Assembly: GCA_029859505.1 (NCBI GenBank) | Contig: JAOUCZ010000006.1 | Coordinates: forward strand, 1-43,502 | DNA: 43,502 nucleotides | Direction of reading: 5' to 3' | DNA from: Lysobacterales bacterium | GTDB taxonomy: Bacteria; Pseudomonadota; Gammaproteobacteria; Xanthomonadales; SZUA-36 | Part shown: positions 16,350 to 24,863 of the stretch, piece after piece | Layout: every line of letters begins with the position of its first letter | How positions within the stretch are numbered: the first letter of the stretch is position 1 | Translations under genes and position numbers: made by a program | The notes under the pieces: model-generated | Database searches by the model: none | Seen by the model: the letters and a program-made list of their open reading frames with translations, nothing else | What the model was told of the DNA's origin: nothing

Positions 16350-16537
16350 AACCCTCCGTGGATGCCGCTGTAGACCTGATTACCTTGAACCAAAAGGTTC
16401 AAGTGGGACAGCTTCCTGGGCTTCAGGCTTTTCGCTCTAGGACGAACATGCACAACAGCATTCAGACGGGCCGTCCCGAAGTTATAAATTAGGGACAAGG
16501 CGTATATCAGGCCCACTGGCAAACACCACAGAGGGCA
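16350..16537 (-). ncRNA. ssrS: 6S RNA
   Basis: About 188 nt between zapA and fau, the standard place and strand for 6S RNA in gammaproteobacteria. The closing stem is visible: CCCTCTGTGG at the 5' end (16535–16526) pairs with CCACGGAGGG at the 3' end (16361–16352 region), with G–U pairs. The 3' half contains the conserved hairpin CTTGAACCTTTTGGTTCAAG followed by CAGCGGCATC, which parallels the E. coli end. Between the arms lies the less paired central region expected to mimic an open promoter and bind sigma-70 RNA polymerase. A TAGAAT (16548–16543) fits as -10 box with a start near 16536. Ends are approximate. Confidence 0.9.
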
Positions 16538-16545
16538 ACTTAATT

Positions 16546-16854
16546 CTATCCCAAATGCTCGTCGAGCGCATCATCAAGTTCATTTACGAGCAATCGTATC
16601 CGACTATCGACGTTTTCCTGGCGGTGTTTTTCGATGCCTTTTAGCTTGAGTAACTCGTCCGAAAGGTTCAGGGCTGTCATCACAGCAATGCGCTCAAGAG
16701 CCATTAATCTGCCGGCATCCTTGATGGATCGCATACGTTCATCGAGAAAAGCCGCAGCAGCTTTTAGTGCCTCACGTTCTCCGGTCTTGCAGGCAAACTG
16801 GTATTCCCGCTCAAGAATCTCAACCGAGATGGGTTCAGTCGTCATTTCTTCCAT
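16546..16854 (-). CDS. zapA: Cell division protein ZapA
   Basis: Cytoplasmic FtsZ-binding protein that bundles protofilaments at the division ring; 102 aa. 'ISVEILEREYQFACKTGEREALKAAA' (residues 9–34, in two parts) is the family N terminus, and a long helical C-terminal half follows for dimer/tetramer coiled coils. ATG 16854 is used; ATG 16845 three codons on is possible. It is 6 nt after the ZapB-like gene on the same strand, and 6S RNA begins just after its stop. Confidence 0.94.
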   Translation of the reverse strand: MEEMTTEPISVEILEREYQFACKTGEREALKAAAAFLDERMRSIKDAGRLMALERIAVMTALNLSDELLKLKGIEKHRQENVDSRIRLLVNELDDALDEHLG

Positions 16855-16860
16855 ATCGGC

Positions 16861-17082
16861 TCAGACCTGCTCGAGGCCCTTAAGGCGATTGATCATGGCT
16901 TCGACCTTGGTGCGAGCCTCGTCATTCTTTGCCACCAGTGAGGCGCGCTCTGTCACCAGTGCGTCCTGACGTGTGTGCAATGACTGATTTTCTTCACGAA
17001 GTTTCTGAATTTGACCGAGCAGTTTATGCAACTGCATTTCGAGTCGATGAAGGTCTTTATCTGTTTGTTCTAAGGAATCCAT
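16861..17082 (-). CDS. ZapB-like small coiled-coil protein (TIGR02449 type)
   Basis: A 73-aa, almost wholly helical protein with heptad pattern ('LHRLEMQLHKLLGQIQKLRE', then 'QSLHTRQDALVTERASLVAK'). It matches the short conserved proteins found directly upstream of zapA in many gammaproteobacteria. ATG 17082 is preferred over an upstream GTG/ATG-type opening (to 17124) because the extra residues do not resemble the family. A role in division with ZapA is suggested by position and coiled coil only. Confidence 0.85.
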   Translation of the reverse strand: MDSLEQTDKDLHRLEMQLHKLLGQIQKLREENQSLHTRQDALVTERASLVAKNDEARTKVEAMINRLKGLEQV

Positions 17083-17240
17083 GACAACACTATAATTTGA
17101 CGGCATATATGGGTCAATCGGCAATGTGAAAATGAATAACGGTAATGATCGTGCTTTGAAGCTAACTGCCCAACTGATAACATCACATCCTCCAGCGTGC
17201 GAAGACGTACCCTTATCATCCGAGATTGAGAAAACCAGTC

Positions 17241-17801
17241 ATGATTTCCACCCAATTACCCGATTTTGAACACACGCTGGCCCTGACCCAGGGAAACCTT
17301 GAGGCACCGGAACTGGCTGAGTGCCATGGTATTGGTTGTGGTTTATTGTGCCGTTTGCCGGATGCCAGCCTGGATGCCTATATGGGCTTGCTGGATATGC
17401 TTGAAGTGGTTAAGACACCAGGTAGCGGCCTTAGGCTGGCACTTGAGGATTTGCTGAATGCAACCGCAGCACAATTGTCGGATGAAGACATGAGTTTTTC
17501 CTTGTGGCTGCCGAATGACGAAGAGATTCTGGAGGAGCGAACCCTGGCACTGGCACAGTGGTGTAGCGGCTTTCTCGCAGGCCTTGGAAGTAGCGGGGAT
17601 GAAACGCTGAAAGCCATGTCCGATGAAGCCAACGATGCATTGAAGGATCTTCAGCAGATATCCACCGCAGACGTTACCGACACCACTGAAAGCGAAGAGG
17701 ATGAAATTGCCTTTGCTGAAATTGTTGAGTACATACGAGTTGTAATTTTGATGATAAGGGAAGATCTTCGCGGTCCTGAAGATCAGGATTTAATTCATTG
17801 A
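17241..17801 (+). CDS. ygfB: YgfB/YecA family protein (UPF0149)
   Basis: A 186-aa acidic cytoplasmic protein of the UPF0149 family. 'ELAECHGIGCGLLCRLPDAS' near residues 25–44 is the family's signature start, and 'LALAQWCSGFLAGLGS' near 102–117 and 'AFAEIVEYIRVVILMIRED' near the end are conserved. ATG 17241 is chosen over an in-frame start at 17226. It is the first gene of the ygfB–pepP–ubiH–ubiI series and is divergent from zapA/zapB-like. The molecular role in this organism cannot be inferred; Pseudomonas YgfB has been described as a regulator of antibiotic-resistance genes. Confidence 0.9.
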   Translation: MISTQLPDFEHTLALTQGNLEAPELAECHGIGCGLLCRLPDASLDAYMGLLDMLEVVKTPGSGLRLALEDLLNATAAQLSDEDMSFSLWLPNDEEILEERTLALAQWCSGFLAGLGSSGDETLKAMSDEANDALKDLQQISTADVTDTTESEEDEIAFAEIVEYIRVVILMIREDLRGPEDQDLIH

Positions 17802-17831
17802 GTCTTCCGCTTTCAACCTGAAAAAAGTGTC

Positions 17832-19139
17832 ATGATTAAAAATAAAGAATTTGCCAAGCGTCGTCTGCGTTTAATGGATATGGCCGGTGAGGGTTCGGTC
17901 GTCATCGTACGTGCTTCTTCTCATAAAGTTCGTAACAATGACGTTCACTACCCCTATCGTCAGGACAGTGACTTTTTGTACCTGAGTGGATTTTCCGAGC
18001 CTGAAGCCATGATTGTGCTGCTGCCCGGGGACAAAGAGGGCCGCTCAATCCTGTTTTGCCGAGAAAAAGACTCTCACCGTGAAATGTGGGATGGCGTCAT
18101 GGCCGGTATTGAAGGCGCCGTCGAACAATTTGGTTTTGACGAGGCTTTTCCGGTCAGCGAGATTCCAAAACGTCTACCGCGAATGCTGCGTGGCTGCGAC
18201 AGAATTTATTATGATCTGGGAAAAGATCCGGACTTTGATCATCTTCTGATCGGTTGGATGAATGAATTCCGCGCCAAGACACGTAAGAAATTTCAGGCAC
18301 CGGATGAAATTATCGCATTGGGACACAACCTCCACGAAATGCGACTTTTCAAAAGTCGAACGGAAATTACCGTAATGAGGAAGTCGGCGCGCATCGCCGC
18401 AAGAGCCCACCAACGCGCTATGCAAGTTTGTAAACCGGGTATGAATGAGGCGGATATTCATGCGGAGTTATTACACACTTTTACCCGGAACCAATGCGAA
18501 GTTTCTTACATTCCAATTGTTGGCGGTGGTGCAAACGCATGTGTGTTGCATTACATCAGTAATCGCGCCTCACTCAATGACGGCGATCTGTTGTTGATCG
18601 ATGCCGGTGCCGAATACGATGGTTATGCTTCGGATATCACGCGCACCTTTCCCATTAACGGTAAGTTCACCGGACCACAAAAAGACTTGTATGACGTGGT
18701 CCTGGCCTCTCAATTGGAAGCGATTGACACGGTTCGTGAGGGCAATCCCTGGGAGCATGTCCACGAAGCCGCCGTGCGTATTGCAACCGAGGGCATGATT
18801 GATCTTGGCATTCTTAAAGGCAGTCTTGATGAGGCCCTGGAAGAAGAGCATTTCAAACATTACTACGTGCACAACACGGGTCACTGGCTGGGTCTGGATG
18901 TCCATGATGTTGGAGAGTATGAAATCGATGGTCACTCGCGTGTGCTGGAATCCGGAATGGTTTTCACGGTGGAACCGGGAATCTATATCCCGGCAAACGC
19001 TACTGCGGTCGATAAAGCCTGGCGCGGAATGGGGATACGTATTGAGGATAACGTCGTGGTGACCCGGTCCGAGGCTGATATCCTTACTTCGGATATCTGC
19101 AAAACCACCTCCGATATCGAAGAATTGATGTCATCATGA
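17832..19139 (+). CDS. pepP: Xaa-Pro aminopeptidase (aminopeptidase P)
   Basis: Cytoplasmic metallopeptidase (M24B) removing an N-terminal residue in front of proline; 435 aa, as in E. coli PepP. The creatinase N-terminal domain has 'HYPYRQDSDFLYLSGF' near residues 38–53. In the pita-bread domain metal ligands are expected at Asp257 ('LIDAGAEYDGY') and Asp268 ('ASDITRTFP'), His in 'HNTGHWLGLDVHD', and Glu in 'TVEPGIYIP' and 'GIRIEDNVVV'. The stop overlaps the ubiH start (ATGA, 19136–19139). Confidence 0.95.
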   Translation: MIKNKEFAKRRLRLMDMAGEGSVVIVRASSHKVRNNDVHYPYRQDSDFLYLSGFSEPEAMIVLLPGDKEGRSILFCREKDSHREMWDGVMAGIEGAVEQFGFDEAFPVSEIPKRLPRMLRGCDRIYYDLGKDPDFDHLLIGWMNEFRAKTRKKFQAPDEIIALGHNLHEMRLFKSRTEITVMRKSARIAARAHQRAMQVCKPGMNEADIHAELLHTFTRNQCEVSYIPIVGGGANACVLHYISNRASLNDGDLLLIDAGAEYDGYASDITRTFPINGKFTGPQKDLYDVVLASQLEAIDTVREGNPWEHVHEAAVRIATEGMIDLGILKGSLDEALEEEHFKHYYVHNTGHWLGLDVHDVGEYEIDGHSRVLESGMVFTVEPGIYIPANATAVDKAWRGMGIRIEDNVVVTRSEADILTSDICKTTSDIEELMSS

Positions 19140-20353
19140 ATTGCGATATCGCCATCGTTGGCGGCGGCCTGGCTGGAGCCAGCCTGGCGGTAGCATTGGC
19201 GCCATTGGGTTATGACATCAAAGTCATTGAGGCCGTGCCCTACAAGGCAGTTGAGCAACCCAGCTATGACGACCGCACGCTGGCTTTAAGCCACAGTTCC
19301 TGTCGTATTCTGTCCGGGATCGGTTTGTGGGAAATGCTGCAAGCTGACGCGACCGCCATCCGTAAAATTTACATCACTGAACTGGCACGTCCAGGACGTG
19401 TGGTGCTGGACTCGGCTGAAATGGGGCTGACCCAATTCGGTCACGTGGTAGAGGCGCGCAGGTTTGGTGCTGCTGTAACCAGTTTACTGGAGAAAACCGG
19501 AAATATTGAAGTTATCAGTCCCGCAACTGTTAAGAACATTGAAATTGGTGGGCCAACTGCCAGCTTGAGTCTCGAATCAGCAGGAGGGTCCGAGGTGCTT
19601 CAGGCACGCCTGGTGGTTGCAGCAGATGGTGCAAACTCTTTCATCAGGGACTATTTGAAGATTCCAACAGAAAAGCGGGACTACGGCCAAACAGCCGTGA
19701 TTTGTAATATCACACCGGAAATATTCCATGAAGGAAGAGCATTTGAATGTCTGACAGATACCGGACCCTTCGCCGTGCTGCCTCACACGGGAGAACGCTG
19801 CGGGCTGGTCTGGTCGGTAGCCACTGAAACTGCAACAGAAATACTGGATCTGGATGATGAAACTTTTCTGGCACGAGCCCAGGTGCGATTCGGTGATCAA
19901 TTGGGTTCGTTTCTAAAAGCCGGTCAGCGTACGGCCTATCCATTAAAACTCGTGCGCGCCAGCGAGGATGTCCGCGAGCGGCTGGTTATCCTTGGCAATG
20001 CCGCTCACGCTATCCACCCGATCGGGGCACAGGGCTTTAACCTGGCACTGAGGGACGCTGCCGTTTTGGCGGAAATACTGGCCGACGATGATCTCGGTGA
20101 CCCCGGGGAAACCGGGCTTCTAAATACTTACAGTTCGTGGCGCCAGCAGGACCAGCGCGGAACCATTGCTGCGTCAGATGGTATGACCCGGCTTTTTTCA
20201 AATCCTTCGCCGTTTGCTGCAGGTCTGCGTACAACAGGTTTGATCGCACATGCGGTATCACCAATGCTGCGTCGTTATTCAGCTATCAAGGCCATGGGCT
20301 ATCGTGGACGGGTTCCGCGCCTGGCGTTGGGTGAGTTGTTGAGGCCTGTATGA
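19136..20353 (+). CDS. ubiH: UbiH-type ubiquinone biosynthesis hydroxylase
   Basis: FAD-dependent aromatic monooxygenase (405 aa) of ubiquinone synthesis, family UbiH/COQ6. It has the N-terminal dinucleotide fold 'CDIAIVGGGLAGASLAVALA', the middle 'VVAADGANSFIRD' motif near residue 160, and the FAD motif 'GNAAHAIHPIGAQGFNLALRD' split near 285–305. The match to UbiH rather than UbiI/UbiF rests on operon position directly after pepP. It overlaps genes on both sides by 4 nt, so pepP–ubiH–ubiI is one coupled operon. Confidence 0.92.
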   Translation: MNCDIAIVGGGLAGASLAVALAPLGYDIKVIEAVPYKAVEQPSYDDRTLALSHSSCRILSGIGLWEMLQADATAIRKIYITELARPGRVVLDSAEMGLTQFGHVVEARRFGAAVTSLLEKTGNIEVISPATVKNIEIGGPTASLSLESAGGSEVLQARLVVAADGANSFIRDYLKIPTEKRDYGQTAVICNITPEIFHEGRAFECLTDTGPFAVLPHTGERCGLVWSVATETATEILDLDDETFLARAQVRFGDQLGSFLKAGQRTAYPLKLVRASEDVRERLVILGNAAHAIHPIGAQGFNLALRDAAVLAEILADDDLGDPGETGLLNTYSSWRQQDQRGTIAASDGMTRLFSNPSPFAAGLRTTGLIAHAVSPMLRRYSAIKAMGYRGRVPRLALGELLRPV

Positions 20354-21582
20354 CGAATTCAAGTTATGACGTAGCCATCATCGGTGCGGGCATGGTTGGG
20401 GCGACTTTGGCCAGCCTGCTATCCCGTTCCGGTTTTTCCGTGGCACTGATAGAAGCTATTGAGCCTCAACCGTTTGATTCCAGAGCCGAAGTCGGTCTGC
20501 GTGTATCTGCAATTTCGCCGGGTTCCAGTGCTGTCCTGGATCAGGCGGGTGCGTGGAAGTCAATCATCGCTCAACGGGTCAGGCCATACCGTCGAATGCA
20601 GATTGAAGATGGTGTGGAGTTGGACCCCCTGTTGTTTGATGCGCCCGTATTCAATATGGAGAGACTCGGTACTATTGTTGAGAACGCATTAATTCAATGG
20701 TCGGCCTGGCAGGTGGTCAGTTCAGGCGGCATGGTGGATATCTATTCACCGGATTATCTCGATAGCCTGGAGTTTTGCGGTGAGCAGAACCAGGTTCTCC
20801 TCAATAGCGGTAAGAAAATATCTGCCAGGCTGGTGGTGGGCGCCGATGGTGCTGCGTCCCGGGTCCGGAAAACCATGGGTATCCGTCAGGATCACTATGC
20901 TTACAATCAACAGGCCCTGGTCGCAGTCGTGGGCAAACAGAAGCCCAATCCAGGTGTTGCCTGGCAACGATTTCTAAAGGAAGGCCCACTGGCATTTCTA
21001 CCCCTCGCGGATGGACGTTCTTCGATTGTCTGGACAACTTCTTCAGCAGAGGCAGGGCGTCTGCTGGTACAGGACGCTGCCACCTTCACCAGCGAGCTGG
21101 ATGCGGCCAGCAGTGGCTGGCTGGGCCGGGTTGAAAGCCTCGGACCACGGGCGACATTTCCGCTTAGCATGCGTTTGAGTGAATGCTATGCATCGCAGCG
21201 AACAGTATTAATGGGAGATGCGGCTCATGTTGTCCATCCCCTGGCCGGTCAGGGTGTCAACCTGGGTTTTGCGGATGCCGCCGCCCTGGTTGAATCATTG
21301 ATAGCGACCCGTCTTGCGGGTGCTGATATCGGTTCTGCTTCTACGTTACACGCGTATGACCGCTGGCGCAGGTCAGAATCTGAAGCCATGGCATTTGGCA
21401 TGCATGGCTTGCGTAGCCTGTTTGGTATCGAAAGCCTGTCCCCGTTAAGACGGATTGGTCTGAAACTGGTCAAGCGCAGTTGGGCGGTGAAGGATGTGTT
21501 TCTTCAACGTGCTGCCGGTGTAGGTGGCAATGCACCAAAACTGGCCAATGGTGCGACATTGAGAGACCTGCTCGGCGCCTGA
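20350..21582 (+). CDS. ubiI: UbiI/VisC-type FAD-dependent hydroxylase
   Basis: Second member of the UbiH/UbiF/VisC/COQ6 family, 410 aa. 'YDVAIIGAGMVGATLASLLS' is the N-terminal FAD fold, 'LVVGADGAASRVRK' near residue 162 the DG motif, and 'MGDAAHVVHPLAGQGVNLGF' near 287–306 the second FAD motif. In E. coli the gene after ubiH is ubiI (visC), the C5-hydroxylase of ubiquinone synthesis, hence the name. Regiospecificity cannot be read from sequence, and UbiF, UbiL or UbiM relatives look alike. Confidence 0.86.
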   Translation: MTNSSYDVAIIGAGMVGATLASLLSRSGFSVALIEAIEPQPFDSRAEVGLRVSAISPGSSAVLDQAGAWKSIIAQRVRPYRRMQIEDGVELDPLLFDAPVFNMERLGTIVENALIQWSAWQVVSSGGMVDIYSPDYLDSLEFCGEQNQVLLNSGKKISARLVVGADGAASRVRKTMGIRQDHYAYNQQALVAVVGKQKPNPGVAWQRFLKEGPLAFLPLADGRSSIVWTTSSAEAGRLLVQDAATFTSELDAASSGWLGRVESLGPRATFPLSMRLSECYASQRTVLMGDAAHVVHPLAGQGVNLGFADAAALVESLIATRLAGADIGSASTLHAYDRWRRSESEAMAFGMHGLRSLFGIESLSPLRRIGLKLVKRSWAVKDVFLQRAAGVGGNAPKLANGATLRDLLGA

Positions 21583-21589
21583 GCCGGCT

Positions 21590-21625
21590 GACTGACTCAG
21601 GCGGAAATCCGTCAGTCTATTTACT
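21590..21625 (+). terminator. Possible weak terminator after ubiI
   Basis: GACTGAC (21590–21596) and GTCAGTC (21611–21617) form a 7-bp stem with a 14-nt loop, followed by the pyrimidine-rich TATTTACTTCTCTT. It begins 7 nt after the ubiI stop. Confidence 0.45.
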
Positions 21626-21727
21626 TCTCTTCAAATGACTGGCTTATATCGGTAGCAGGTGTCAGCGCGATAGCCGAATATGTTCTATTATTGAGCCATA
21701 ACCATTTAATAATTGAAGGACGACAAC

Positions 21728-22681
21728 ATGATTTGTAACACCATTCTCGACACGATCGGTAATACGCCTGTGGTCAGCATTAACAGGCTCGCACCCGAGG
21801 GCATAGACATGTTCGTCAAGGTGGAGGCATTCAATCCGATGTCTTCGGTCAAAGACCGGCTGGCTATCGGCATCATTGAAGATGCTGAACGCAAAGGCCT
21901 GTTAAAGCCCGGTCAGACGGTTATTGAAGCAACATCCGGCAACACCGGAATTGCACTGGCCATGGTGTGCGCGGTTAAAGGTTATCCATTCGTGGCCGTC
22001 ATGGCAGAGTCCTTTTCCATTGAGCGTCGCAAACTGATGCGCGCTTTGGGAGCACGTGTTGTATTGACACCTGCAGCGGAGCGCGCCACCGGTATGTTAA
22101 AGGTTACAAAAGCACTGGCCAGCAAGCATGGCTGGTTTATGACCGAGCAGTTCGACAACCAGGCAAATCCTGATTACCACCGCAACACAACCGGTCCGGA
22201 AATTATTCGTGACTTTGCCGGTCGGCGACTGGACTATTACGTTTCAGGCTGGGGTACAGGCGGCACCATTACCGGTGCGGGTGAGATGATCAAGCTTGCA
22301 CGGCCGGACGTGCGTGTGATCGCGACAGAGCCCGAAGGTGCAGCAATGCTAAGTGGCAACGCCTGGGCACCGCACAAGATCCAGGGTTGGACCCCCGATT
22401 TCATTCCCTCGGTGCTTGACCGGAATGTGGTTGATGAATTGGTTACCGTGACGGATGATGAAGCAATCGAAACCGCAAAGGCGCTGGCGATTAAGGAAGG
22501 TATTTTCTGCGGCATTTCAGCAGGTGGAACGTTTGCCGCAGCATTGAAAGTAGCCGCTAAGGCCGACGCAGGTTCTACTATTCTGGCCATGCTGCCCGAC
22601 ACCGGTGAGCGTTATCTGTCCACACCCCTGTTTGAAGGTGTGAAGGAAGGTGGTGACGATGAATTGTTGGAAGGGCTGTAA
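21728..22681 (+). CDS. cysK: Cysteine synthase (O-acetylserine sulfhydrylase A)
   Basis: PLP enzyme forming cysteine from O-acetylserine and sulfide; 317 aa, CysK size. The Schiff-base lysine is Lys42 in 'NPMSSVKDRLA', the substrate loop is 'EATSGNTGIAL' near 67–77, and the phosphate loop is 'GWGTGGTITGAGE' near 174–186. ATG 21728 has GAAGGA about 10 nt upstream; an in-frame TTG at 21713 is less likely. 'WAPHKIQGWTPDFIPSVL' fits CysK rather than CysM. It is monocistronic and convergent with oxyR. Confidence 0.94.
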   Translation: MICNTILDTIGNTPVVSINRLAPEGIDMFVKVEAFNPMSSVKDRLAIGIIEDAERKGLLKPGQTVIEATSGNTGIALAMVCAVKGYPFVAVMAESFSIERRKLMRALGARVVLTPAAERATGMLKVTKALASKHGWFMTEQFDNQANPDYHRNTTGPEIIRDFAGRRLDYYVSGWGTGGTITGAGEMIKLARPDVRVIATEPEGAAMLSGNAWAPHKIQGWTPDFIPSVLDRNVVDELVTVTDDEAIETAKALAIKEGIFCGISAGGTFAAALKVAAKADAGSTILAMLPDTGERYLSTPLFEGVKEGGDDELLEGL

Positions 22682-22744
22682 CCCATTAGGTAATTGATAG
22701 ACGGGGCCGTATGGTGCGTAAATTTATGACGCAACATTCATCAA

Positions 22745-23647
22745 TCAGGGCTCACATAACAAAGCAGGGTCTAACTTGAGGCTATCTGCCAGCTTGCGCA
22801 AAAAACCATCCAACGGTGAGCTGTTTCTCCATACCAGTGCAATGGTGCGACTGGGTGAAGGCGGGTCAAATGGACGCAATGCGATATTATCAATAGATGG
22901 TATAGGTGGTTTTACAGATAACACAGGCATCAGGGTAACGCCGGCATTAGCTGCAACCATCTGTCGCAGGGTTTCCATGCTTGTGGCATGGAAATCGACC
23001 CGCTCATGTGCCCCGGCCAGTGCGCAGACAGCTAACGCATGCTCGCGGAGACAATGGCCTTCTTCCAGCAATAAAAGCTCTTCACCTTCCAGATCTTCCA
23101 GACAGATTGTTTGTTTATCAGTCAGCGGGTGAGATGCCGGCATGGCTGTAACGAATGGTTCTTCGAACAGGATTTCGATGTTCATGCCATACTCATCCAC
23201 CGGTAATGCAAGCAAACCCGCATCTAACCGCCCCTGATCAAGCATGTTCAATATGTCTTCGGTTTTTTCTTCGGCCAGTTGCAACCTGAGTTCCGGGAAT
23301 CGTTTACAGATGACAGGAATAACATGAGGTAGCAGATAAGGGGCAAGCGTTGGAAATATTCCCAGTTTTATGGAGCCTGTTTCGGGATTTCTGCTGCGTC
23401 TTGCCGCGTCTTTTATATGTTCTATATCGCGTAAAACATGTCGCGCACGGTGTGCAATGTCTTCACCAACGGGTGTCAGCATAACCTGCCGTGGAGCCCG
23501 TTCAACCAGTGATACACCCAGTTCTTCTTCAAGTTTCCGGATTTGTGTGCTCAATGTGGGCTGACTCACATAACAGGCGTTTGCGGCCTTACTGAAATGT
23601 TTCAGTTCTGCGAGTTTGACAAAATACTGAAGTGCACGAAAATTCAT
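22745..23647 (-). CDS. oxyR: Peroxide-sensing LysR regulator OxyR
   Basis: LysR-family activator of the hydrogen peroxide response; 300 aa. The N-terminal helix-turn-helix is 'HFSKAANACYVSQPTLSTQIRKL'-like (residues 17–39). In the sensor domain the redox cysteines are Cys199 in 'EEGHCLREHA' and Cys208 in 'AVCALAG', exactly the E. coli numbering. 'ATSMETLRQMVAANAGVTLMP' (222–242 region) is also characteristic. No ribosome site stands out before ATG 23647. A perfect ATAG-N7-CTAT half-site lies 10–24 nt upstream of the start, which fits autorepression. No catalase or ahpC is in this window. Confidence 0.94.
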   Translation of the reverse strand: MNFRALQYFVKLAELKHFSKAANACYVSQPTLSTQIRKLEEELGVSLVERAPRQVMLTPVGEDIAHRARHVLRDIEHIKDAARRSRNPETGSIKLGIFPTLAPYLLPHVIPVICKRFPELRLQLAEEKTEDILNMLDQGRLDAGLLALPVDEYGMNIEILFEEPFVTAMPASHPLTDKQTICLEDLEGEELLLLEEGHCLREHALAVCALAGAHERVDFHATSMETLRQMVAANAGVTLMPVLSVKPPIPSIDNIALRPFDPPSPSRTIALVWRNSSPLDGFLRKLADSLKLDPALLCEP

Positions 23648-23656
23648 GAGTGGATT

Positions 23657-23671
23657 ATAGTTTATAGCTAT
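23657..23671. promoter_or_regulatory. OxyR half-site upstream of oxyR
   Basis: ATAGTTTATAGCTAT matches every fixed base of the OxyR half-site ATAGnTnnnAnCTAT. The neighbouring half-site expected seven bases away is poorly conserved (only the ATAT-type end is present). It overlaps the likely oxyR promoter/leader and sits between oxyR and trpS. Confidence 0.65.
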
Positions 23672-23841
23672 GTATTTTTGCCAATCAATATATAAGAAAT
23701 ATCAAACCATGTAGGGTGCATTACTTGTGAAGCACCGTTTAGAGGTAAGTTTTCCGGGAGGCATTAATTAATGCAACTATTTAACTGTTGATTCGCTTAG
23801 AATGTCGCATTCAAAAAATCACACAGGCAGATAGACCCATC

Positions 23842-24849
23842 ATGAGCAAACGTACGGTTCTCACAGGTATCACAACCACCGGCACACCACACCTGGGAAA
23901 TTATGTCGGGGCGATAAAGCCAGCCATCCTGGCGAGTCGGGTTGAAGGTGTCCAGTCATGTTATTTCCTGGCGGATTATCATGCGTTGATCAAATGCCGT
24001 GAGCCCGAAGTCGTACACCGGTCCACTCTCGAAATTGCCGCTACTTGGCTGGCCCTGGGACTGGATACCGACAAGGCCCTTTTCTATCGCCAATCAGATA
24101 TTCCTGAAATTTTAGAGCTCACATGGCTTCTGACTTGCGTCACTGCCAAAGGTCTGATGAATCGAGCCCATGCCTACAAGGCCGCTGTGCAGGAAAACCT
24201 GGAAAAGGGCGAAGATGCAGATTATGCGGTTGCCATGGGTTTATTCAGTTATCCCATACTGATGGCGGCTGATATTTTGATGTTCAATGCCCACGATGTA
24301 CCGGTTGGCCGGGACCAGGTTCAGCACCTGGAAATGGCCCGGGATATTGCACAGCGGTTCAATCACTTTTTTGGTGAGCACTTTGTTTTGCCGGAGGCTG
24401 TTGTCGATGATAGCGTTTCGGTATTGCCCGGTCAGGATGGCCGTAAGATGTCAAAGAGTTACAACAATACGATCCCGTTATGGCTGCCTGAAAAGAAGCT
24501 TCGAAAATCGATCATGAGGATTGTCACCAACTCGCTTGAGCCCGGTGAACCCAAGCAGACAGAAGGTTCTGCGTTATTTGCAATTTATTCTGCATTTGCA
24601 AGTTCGGAGCAGCGTCAGGATATGAAGGAGGCATTTGCGGATGGAATAGCCTGGGGTGAGGCCAAACAGCAGTGTTTCGAATTGATCAATGATGAGCTCT
24701 CAGGTGCGAGAGCGGCTTATGAAGAGTTAATTTCAGATCCCGCCAGGATTGAAGAGCGCCTGTTAGAAGGTGCAAGCCGGGCGCGTGAATTGACGGCGCC
24801 ATTTATACAGGAGTTACGTTCCGCAGTAGGCATCAGGTCATTGACCTAA
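23842..24849 (+). CDS. trpS: Tryptophanyl-tRNA synthetase
   Basis: Class I aminoacyl-tRNA synthetase charging tRNA-Trp; 335 aa, as in E. coli (334). The HIGH-type motif is '[11 protein letters not shown]' near residues 14–24 and the signature is 'KMSKSYNN' near 198–205. ATG 23842 is the family start; the frame is open upstream to 23788 but the extra residues are not conserved. No strong ribosome site is seen. trhO follows after a few bases. Confidence 0.96.
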   Translation: MSKRTVLTGITTTGTPHLGNYVGAIKPAILASRVEGVQSCYFLADYHALIKCREPEVVHRSTLEIAATWLALGLDTDKALFYRQSDIPEILELTWLLTCVTAKGLMNRAHAYKAAVQENLEKGEDADYAVAMGLFSYPILMAADILMFNAHDVPVGRDQVQHLEMARDIAQRFNHFFGEHFVLPEAVVDDSVSVLPGQDGRKMSKSYNNTIPLWLPEKKLRKSIMRIVTNSLEPGEPKQTEGSALFAIYSAFASSEQRQDMKEAFADGIAWGEAKQQCFELINDELSGARAAYEELISDPARIEERLLEGASRARELTAPFIQELRSAVGIRSLT

Positions 24850-24863
24850 ATGGTGTGACTGGT

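Noticed and set aside
16381-16410. CTTGAACC/GGTTCAAG hairpin as a terminator of fau or zapA
   Set aside because: It is the 3'-half hairpin of 6S RNA and has no T run.
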